From NCBI GenBank assembly GCA_030840515.1, contig JAVEEJ010000181.1, forward strand, positions 1-36,586: DNA of 36,586 bases, given 5' to 3'. Positions 31,259 through 36,586 of the stretch are shown in pieces; positions within the stretch are counted from its first letter, which is position 1, and every line of letters begins with the position of its first letter. Both the position numbers and the translations under genes were made by a program. The DNA comes from Frankiaceae bacterium. Lineage in GTDB: Bacteria > Actinomycetota > Actinomycetes > JAVEEJ01. Under the pieces are notes generated by a model, which did not search any database, was not told the origin of the DNA, and was given only the letters and a program-made list of their open reading frames with translations.

Positions 31259-32428
31259 AGCGACCAGCAGCGACTTCTCGCCGTTGTCGAAGTAGGCCGA
31301 GCGAGTTCCCTCGGTCGGCGGCACCACGGCGTGGACTTCACGGAACCCGGCCGCCAGCAGCAGCTCCGCAAGCGCCTGTCGATCGGGTCGCATCTCGGTG
31401 AGGTAGCGGATGTTGCCCGGCTCCAGGGTCACCTGGTCGCGGTGGAGGTAGATGTTGCCCCACCCGCGGAAGTGCACGTTGTCGGGGAACACGGGAGTGT
31501 CCGACTCGACGAGCGCGACCTGGTCCGTCAACTCGAACAGGTTGCGGGCGAACAGCAGCGGGTTCTCCATGTGGTAGATCACACCGAGCGCGAGCGTCAC
31601 GTCGTAGCGCCGGCCGAGGCTGCGCGCCCAGTCAGCCTTCTCCAGGTCCACGCGACCGATGCGGCCGCCCTTCTGGTTCTTGAGCGCCCGGATCAGCCAC
31701 ATGCGCGAGATGTTGCTGATGTTGAGCTCGATCGCGTCGACGTCACTGACACCACGGTCGAGCAGCCAGTTGGTGACGTAGCCCTCTGCGGCGCCGATGT
31801 CTACGAATGAGCGGTCGGACGGCGCGGTCACGCCGGCGATCACCAGCGCTCGGTCGATCATGTCGAGCATCGCGTCGACCCGTGTGGAGTAGGCGGAGTA
31901 GAACCCCTCCGTCTCACGCAGCTCGGGCAGGCCGTGGTGGTAGCGCCAGCGGACCTGGCTCATCGCCTCGGCGCGCAGCTCATCCGTGGGCCGGCCCAGA
32001 TAGGGGTTGGTGTCGTCCCAGGCGACCGGCTCGGACGGGAGGCAGAACTCGTCGAGGCTGCGCTCGCAGAAGCGCTCGCCGAAGACCTCGTCACGGGTCC
32101 AGACCGCCCGGTCCTCCGTATCCCCGGCCTCCGAGGCCGTGGCGAACCGGGTCGCTGCGTCCCGATCGGTGGTGACCACCGGCAGGGTCTCGGGCGGCAG
32201 GGGTCGCGCGGTCGCGGGCCTGGAAGCCGCGGGAAGTCGGCGGGTGCGCTCGACCACGAGCAGCAGTCCGACCAAGGATCCGCCCGCGAGGACCGCGAGA
32301 CAGGCGAGGCTGAGCTCGGGTGCGATGAAGGCGAACACCACGCTCGCGGTGACGAGGACGGCCACCCCGCCCACAGCCAGGGGAAACCTGCGCGCAACCG
32401 TCTTCAGCGCCGTCAACTCCGCCGACAT
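31250..32428 (-). CDS. membrane-anchored SAM-dependent methyltransferase
   Basis: The 392-aa product begins with two membrane helices (about 15-58, FPLAVGGVAVLVTASVVFAFIAP and LSLACLAVLAGGSLVGLLLVV). A Pro/Arg-rich linker follows, then a class I methyltransferase: motif I FVDIGAAEGYVTNWLL (about 208-223), VDAIELN, DVTLALGVIYHMENP and LVESDTP. The LGVIYHMENPL block resembles CmoB/DUF1698-type enzymes, though the substrate is probably different because the protein is tethered to the inner face of the membrane. ATG 32428 has AGGG upstream. The 3' end merges into a 15-bp tandem repeat. Confidence 0.8.
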   Translation of the reverse strand: MSAELTALKTVARRFPLAVGGVAVLVTASVVFAFIAPELSLACLAVLAGGSLVGLLLVVERTRRLPAASRPATARPLPPETLPVVTTDRDAATRFATASEAGDTEDRAVWTRDEVFGERFCERSLDEFCLPSEPVAWDDTNPYLGRPTDELRAEAMSQVRWRYHHGLPELRETEGFYSAYSTRVDAMLDMIDRALVIAGVTAPSDRSFVDIGAAEGYVTNWLLDRGVSDVDAIELNISNISRMWLIRALKNQKGGRIGRVDLEKADWARSLGRRYDVTLALGVIYHMENPLLFARNLFELTDQVALVESDTPVFPDNVHFRGWGNIYLHRDQVTLEPGNIRYLTEMRPDRQALAELLLAAGFREVHAVVPPTEGTRSAYFDNGEKSLLVALR

Positions 32429-32554
32429 CGAGCCCTGCCCTTCCTCGTGACCGCTCCCCCGCGACGGTGTCGCCGCACGACTCTAGGGGGATCCGGCAAG
32501 CCCGCCGCGCACCGACGGGCGTGGCGGCCCGTGCCTGCCCCGCTGTAACGGCGT

Positions 32555-33658
32555 TCAACCGTTCTCCGCGAGGGGCCACACGGCAGCGGCCCCCGCAGTC
32601 CCAGCCGCCCCGCGCACTGCGCTGCGCAGCACGTCGGGGGCGACGCCGGAGTCCAGGCAGCCCAGCAACAGCCGCGCACCACTGTTGTCGGGGTCGTCCT
32701 CGATCGCTCGCTCCAGCGCGATGGTGACGATCGCGCCGCCCCCGGCCAGGTAGGCAACCCAGGCCAGAGTCGTGCACAGGGCGGCGTCGAAGGGCGGCGC
32801 GCTGCGCGTGCACAGGTGCTCCAACAGCTGCTGTAGCTGCTTGGGCTCGTCGAGCCCGGACTGGACGACCCGGTCCCGGGTCTCTCCATCGAGGAGCGAG
32901 GTGATCAGGGCCCGGCAGGCGTCGTCGTCGAGCCGATGCCGTGGGTCGCGGGCCTGCTCGAGTGCCTGTCTCCAGCAGTGCAGGATCGCGTCCCGCTGGC
33001 CTTGCGGGTTCTCCAGCCGGGCGAGGGCCTGGTCAATCGCAACCTCGGTCAGCGCGGCGACGGCGAAGTCCTCCCCGAGCGGATGGACCCCGGCGATCGA
33101 GCGCTCCAGGTCCTCGCGGCTGGCCAGCGTGGCACGCCCCGCCAGCACGGCCTCGGCCACGGCCAGACCCAGCCCCTCCCCACCGGCGTCGTCGGCAAGC
33201 GGAGTGCCGGCCGCCGGGCAGCACTCCGACCGGTCGCAGCGGTAGGACCACCAGCGCCCGTCGCGGACCAGCAGCGCGTCGGTGACGCTCAAGCCAGAAC
33301 CCAACGCCGCCTGGTAGAGCCGCTCAGCGAGCTCGGTGTGGGGATGGCCCTCGGCCGTGTCCTCATCCGCCGTCCAGATGGCGAACAGGATCCGTGTCGC
33401 GTTGTCCTCGAGCGCGCGGTCGATGATCTGCTGCACCACGACGCCGGGCATCTGCACCCCCGGTGGGGGCAGGTCGAGGCGCTGCACCAACCCAAGCCGA
33501 CCCCGCGGCTCGCGCAGGGCCAGGGCCACCACCGACTCGTGCGGCGTGAACCCCAACAGCTGAGGGATCAGCAGGGCCAGCTCACCCGGGCGCGAGATGC
33601 GTGCGACCGGCGTGCTGGCCTCAGTGCTCGGTGTCCTCGAGGCACGGTGACGTCTCAT
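32555..33658 (-). CDS. DUF4192 protein
   Basis: A 367-aa member of DUF4192 (PF13830-like), an actinobacterial family of unknown function. Recognisable blocks are ISRPGELALLIPQLLGFTPHESVVALAL, RLDLPPPG and DALLVRDGRWWSYRCDRSECCPAAGTPL with its four-residue cysteine cluster. No signal peptide. ATG 33658 has GGAGG eight bases upstream. It is transcribed away from the DnaA-box-like row at 33711-33780, which therefore lies in its promoter region. Confidence 0.8.
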   Translation of the reverse strand: MRRHRASRTPSTEASTPVARISRPGELALLIPQLLGFTPHESVVALALREPRGRLGLVQRLDLPPPGVQMPGVVVQQIIDRALEDNATRILFAIWTADEDTAEGHPHTELAERLYQAALGSGLSVTDALLVRDGRWWSYRCDRSECCPAAGTPLADDAGGEGLGLAVAEAVLAGRATLASREDLERSIAGVHPLGEDFAVAALTEVAIDQALARLENPQGQRDAILHCWRQALEQARDPRHRLDDDACRALITSLLDGETRDRVVQSGLDEPKQLQQLLEHLCTRSAPPFDAALCTTLAWVAYLAGGGAIVTIALERAIEDDPDNSGARLLLGCLDSGVAPDVLRSAVRGAAGTAGAAAVWPLAENG

Positions 33659-33710
33659 GTCACCACCCTCCGCCGCCGCGAGCTGGTGGCGCTGGGCTCA
33701 TCTGGCCGGC

Positions 33711-33780
33711 TGTGGAGAACGGGCTGGGCTAACCGGCCTGTGTGGACAACCGCCGTGCCTGCGCAGTCCGGTGTGGACGG
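33711..33780 (+). promoter_or_regulatory. row of three DnaA-box-like sites
   Basis: TGTGGAGAA (33711-33719), TGTGGACAA (33741-33749, exact) and TGTGGACGG (33772-33780) lie in the same orientation with starts 30 and 31 bp apart, about three helical turns each, between the CocE-like and DUF4192 genes. Confidence 0.45.
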
Positions 33781-33788
33781 CGGTAGGG

Positions 33789-35609
33789 CTAGCGCAGCAG
33801 GCTGACCGTTAGGTACGACGGGTGCGCCGCGTCGTGCACGACCGACATCACGTCGCCCACGCTGTTCGCCAGCTGCGGCGCGGGTGCCGCGAGGTGCGGT
33901 GTGTCGAAGGCCTCGATGCTCAGTCGCAGGTGGTGGCCGGCCGCGATCGTCGCGCCCGTCGGGAAAACCTCGACGTCGATGGGCACCGCCGTACTCGTCG
34001 GCATGTCCTGCTGCGACGCCTTGGTGAACGGGTGCCACGGCACGACGAGCGCATCCCCGAGCCGCAGCGACTTCTTGGCGTCGAGCGCACGCAGCGAGAG
34101 CACCTGCCATCCACCGGTCAGCGCGTTCGCCGTGCCGTCCGGCGCGACGTCCTCGAGCCGCAGCGCGAGCATCCCGTCGGCGCGCGTTGTCGACACCCAC
34201 AGGTGCGCGTTGACCGGGCCGTAGAGAGTCATGGGCTTGGTGACTGACAGGTCGTACGACGTCGCCTGCAGGTCATCGGCACGCGCGTTGGACTCGCATG
34301 GGGTGCCGCTCCAGGCCGCGCCGGCCGTCCACTGCGTCGCCGACCGGCTGCACAGCCCCTGCGACGGCAGCGGCAGCACCGCGTCGCTGCCACCGCTCGC
34401 CTTGCCCTGCACCATGCCGCCGGGCTGGCCGGGCAGCGCAGCGCCGGTGAGCCCGAGGTTCGCGGTGCGCACGCCGCCGCCCATCCAGTCCTTCGCCGTG
34501 CGCCACTTGTCGGTGCCGAGGTCGTACCAGGTGACGGGCGCGATGTCCTTGTCGAGCCCGCGATCGGCTACGCCGCGCACGTAGTGGTCGAACCAGCGCA
34601 ACGCGAGGGTGTTGAGGTCGGGCACGCCCTGGGCGGGCAGCCCGGCCCCGGTCGAGCCCTGGGTGTGCGTCCACGGGCCCATCAACAGCCGGGTCGGCAC
34701 GTGGTTGGCGCGCAACCGCTTGTAGATCAGCGGCTCGCTGCGCTGGAACAGGTCGTGCCACCCGCCGACCACGAAGGTCGGCACCTGGATCTTGTCGATG
34801 TTCACCAGCGGCGAGCGCTGCGCGTAGAAGGGGCCGTCGTACGCGTTCTCCCCGCCGCTCAGCGACGACGCCACGGTCTGCGCCTGGAAGTTCGCAGCAC
34901 CTGCGACGTGATCGGTGAACGCCTTGAATCCGCCCTGCGGGTCGCCACTGATCGCCGGGCCGACGAGGCCTATCGAGGTGACCAGCCCGAGCCACAGCGG
35001 GATGAAGCCGACGTCGACCTGACCACCGGACGCGACCACGTCGCGGTACGCGTCGCCGTTCGGGACGATCGGGAACGCGGCCTTCAGCGCCCGCGGACGC
35101 TGCTCGGCGGTGAAGAGCTGGTTGATCGCCAGGTAGGACTCGCCGAGTGTCGCGATCCGGCCGTCGCTCCACGGCCGCGCGTGGCTCGCAGCCCAGGCCA
35201 CGAGGGCCATGCTGTCGGCCTGCTCCTTGGGCCCGAAGCTGTCCCACTGGCCCTGGCTCGAGCCCGTGCCGCGCACGTCGACCGTCACCTGGACGTAGCC
35301 GCGCTGCACCAGGTAGTCGGCGCGGTAGGAGAGGGCATCGACCGACTTCGAGTACGGCGTCTGCGTGAGGATCACCGGGAAGCGCCCGGGAGCCGGCTTG
35401 CCGTCGGTCGTCGCCGGGAGGTGCAGGTCGGCCAAGAGCACCGTGCCGTCGGACATGGTGATGGGCACGTTGTTCTGGTTGACCACCCCGTAGGTCGCCG
35501 GGCGCGGCTGCCACTGCTTGGCCGGCTGGTGGCCGGGAGTCGCATAGGCGGCGCTGGCGCAACCGAGCGCGAAGAGGGTTACGGCGGCGACGGCGGGGCG
35601 GAAGCGCAC
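33789..35609 (-). CDS. secreted CocE/NonD-type alpha/beta hydrolase (X-Pro peptidase family S15)
   Basis: The 606-aa product has a signal peptide (about 1-23) and an alpha/beta-hydrolase domain with Ser158 in TLGESYLA (usual GxSYxG; the last Gly is Ala here), Asp286 in VVGGWHDLF and His315 in GPWTHTQG. The C-terminal jelly-roll (about 440-606, ending YLTVSLLR) is the X-Pro dipeptidyl-peptidase C-domain. The family hydrolyses esters, cocaine-type substrates or Xaa-Pro peptides; the substrate is not readable. GTG 35609 has AGGAGA seven bases upstream. Confidence 0.9.
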   Translation of the reverse strand: MRFRPAVAAVTLFALGCASAAYATPGHQPAKQWQPRPATYGVVNQNNVPITMSDGTVLLADLHLPATTDGKPAPGRFPVILTQTPYSKSVDALSYRADYLVQRGYVQVTVDVRGTGSSQGQWDSFGPKEQADSMALVAWAASHARPWSDGRIATLGESYLAINQLFTAEQRPRALKAAFPIVPNGDAYRDVVASGGQVDVGFIPLWLGLVTSIGLVGPAISGDPQGGFKAFTDHVAGAANFQAQTVASSLSGGENAYDGPFYAQRSPLVNIDKIQVPTFVVGGWHDLFQRSEPLIYKRLRANHVPTRLLMGPWTHTQGSTGAGLPAQGVPDLNTLALRWFDHYVRGVADRGLDKDIAPVTWYDLGTDKWRTAKDWMGGGVRTANLGLTGAALPGQPGGMVQGKASGGSDAVLPLPSQGLCSRSATQWTAGAAWSGTPCESNARADDLQATSYDLSVTKPMTLYGPVNAHLWVSTTRADGMLALRLEDVAPDGTANALTGGWQVLSLRALDAKKSLRLGDALVVPWHPFTKASQQDMPTSTAVPIDVEVFPTGATIAAGHHLRLSIEAFDTPHLAAPAPQLANSVGDVMSVVHDAAHPSYLTVSLLR

Positions 35610-35726
35610 GGCGGTCTCCTGGGGGGTGGGAGGACGTCCTGGTGCGGTGCTACCCCTTCACTACGCCGTCGGACCCCGGATCCCTGCTCAACTGTGCAGG
35701 GCGCTGCGTTCAGCGGCGGTGCCGGC

Positions 35727-36395
35727 CTACGTGCGCTGCAGCCGACGCTCGCCCGGTGCGGGCTGCGAGTGCCGGATCGTCACCGACATCCGCGGCGCGA
35801 CCGGCTTGGTGGTCTTGGGCACGGTGTGCTCCCAGTCGCTCTGACAGGCGCCGCCCATGACCACCAGGTCGCCCTCGCCGGGGTGGAGCTCATGGAGCGC
35901 CTTCGTCGTGCCGCGCTTGCGCAGCAGGAACCGCCGCCGGGCGCCGAGCGAGACGGTGGCGACGACCGGGCGGGTCATGACGTGCCGGTTGCGGTCGCCG
36001 TGCCAGGCGACCGAGTCCGAGCCGTCGCGGTAGAGGTTCACCCAGACGCGGTCGAAGTCCACCCCGTAGCGCTGCGACAAGGGCGTGCAGAGCGCGCTCA
36101 AGGACACCGGCAGGTCACCGTCCTCGCGGTCGACCGACCAGCCCGCGGTCAGCCGGGGCTCGGGGAGCTCGCGCTCCCACATTCGCACGGTGCGCTGCTG
36201 CCACCGGGCGTCCGCTGCCAGCTCGGCGAACAGCGCATCCGCTCCGCCGAGCCAACCCGGGCAGTAGTCGACCCAGGAGTCGGCGTCGAGCTCGATCCGT
36301 CGCAGCCCGGCGTACTCGAGGTCGGGCCGCGGCTCCCCCGCGCCGAACTGGGACCCGTCGAACAGCGACGGCTGCCAGTTCACCTCCGCGCGCAT
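35727..36395 (-). CDS. alkB: AlkB-type Fe(II)/2-oxoglutarate dioxygenase
   Basis: The 222-aa protein has the dioxygenase metal triad His132 and Asp134 (WHGDR) with His190 (WEHTVPK), and Arg202 and Arg208 (PRMSVTIRH) for 2-oxoglutarate. The N-part contains VNLYRDGSDSVAWHGD. AlkB enzymes repair alkylated bases (1-methyladenine, 3-methylcytosine) by oxidative demethylation; some act on RNA or proteins. ATG 36395 lies 10 nt after the stop of the next leftward gene, so co-transcription is likely. Confidence 0.9.
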   Translation of the reverse strand: MRAEVNWQPSLFDGSQFGAGEPRPDLEYAGLRRIELDADSWVDYCPGWLGGADALFAELAADARWQQRTVRMWERELPEPRLTAGWSVDREDGDLPVSLSALCTPLSQRYGVDFDRVWVNLYRDGSDSVAWHGDRNRHVMTRPVVATVSLGARRRFLLRKRGTTKALHELHPGEGDLVVMGGACQSDWEHTVPKTTKPVAPRMSVTIRHSQPAPGERRLQRT

Positions 36396-36405
36396 GCCTC
36401 AAAGG

Positions 36406-36586
36406 CTACGTCGCGATGTGCTTGACCTGGCCTGACGCGTCGAAGCTGACGGTGACGGCGCCCTGCTCGCTGCAGAAGGTGTAGTCCGAGGCGCCGCGGC
36501 TGCTGGGCTGGCCGAGGAGCGTGACGACCTCCTCCCAGGACATGCCGTGCTTGACCTGCTTCACGACGTCGCGGGAGAGGTCGGGG
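36406..36586 (-). CDS. SmpA/BamE-like lipoprotein-type domain, truncated by the window edge
   Basis: Only the C-terminal 59 codons are present, ending in TAG (36406-36408). They read VKHGMSWEEVVTLLGQPSS, then DYTFCSEQGAVTVSFDASG, QVKHIAT. A GMSxxEVxxLLGxP turn followed by beta strands is typical of SmpA/OmlA-like domains. The N-terminus lies outside the window, so signal peptide and full length cannot be judged. It reads into alkB. Confidence 0.65.
   Translation of the reverse strand, partial: PDLSRDVVKQVKHGMSWEEVVTLLGQPSSRGASDYTFCSEQGAVTVSFDASGQVKHIAT

Noticed and set aside
33711..33780. Chromosomal replication origin
   Set aside because: Only three DnaA-box-like sites, no AT-rich unwinding region and no dnaA/dnaN/gyrB nearby.
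34584..36425. 613-codon forward open frame over the CocE-like and alkB genes
   Set aside because: Antisense shadow; both reverse genes have complete active-site motifs.
1..36586. tRNA, rRNA, CRISPR array, insertion sequence or prophage
   Set aside because: I found no T-loop/acceptor patterns, no spaced direct-repeat array and no transposase, integrase or phage structural proteins by reading; a tRNAscan or ISfinder run would settle it.

Overview
The window is very GC-rich DNA with strongly G/C-biased third codon positions and frequent GTG starts. It encodes an EspC/WXG-type protein pair, an LAXTG (class E sortase) surface protein, two SpoIIE-type PP2C phosphatases fused to anti-sigma-type ATPases, a DUF4192 protein, a PAC2 protein and a radical SAM enzyme resembling the mycobacterial Rv2578c family. 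Together these indicate a chromosomal segment of a high-GC Actinomycetota; I cannot place it to genus. I see no tRNA, rRNA, insertion sequence, prophage or CRISPR array.

Layout. 88-2764 (+): a degenerate EAL protein, then a compact unit of a small EspC/WXG-like protein, a 426-aa polymorphic-toxin-like protein and a CPCC-type Cys-rich likely immunity protein, closed by a perfect 12-bp hairpin. 2989-7817 (-): an operon of YbaK-type deacylase, PAS-GAF3-PP2C-HATPase sensor, a GroES-like protein and a SpoU/TrmH methyltransferase whose only plausible start is CTG. 7868-8881 (+): radical SAM protein. 8868-14841 (-): subtilisin with a Trp-rich repeat tail, a membrane PP2C/HATPase protein 2 nt downstream, a structured 250-nt gap, a sigma-region-4-like protein (again CTG start, with a clear Shine-Dalgarno) and a ClpP-like protease. 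15206-19400 (+): an acidic coiled-coil protein and two paralogous secreted Asp-box proteins, the second wall-anchored. 19455-24320 (+): PAP2-DAG kinase fusion, a second PAP2 phosphatase, a RecQ helicase with a phosphoribosyltransferase-like tail, and a small secreted protein. 24359-26353: divergent omega-amidase-like nitrilase and aminotransferase. 26378-31191 (+): PAS protein, MBL hydrolase, thiol peroxidase, DEAD-box helicase with an elaborate leader, a 51-aa protein and a PAC2 protein. 31250-36586 (-): membrane methyltransferase, DUF4192, CocE/NonD hydrolase, AlkB and a truncated SmpA-like protein.

How it fits together. Most genes are housekeeping or stress functions. The least ordinary parts are the toxin/immunity cassette; the chain subtilisin - membrane PP2C - structured leader - sigma-like - ClpP-like, which could form an envelope-stress relay (inference); the leader of the DEAD-box gene, where the likely ribosome binding site lies in one of two copies of a self-complementary octamer; and a row of three DnaA-box-like sites spaced 30-31 bp.
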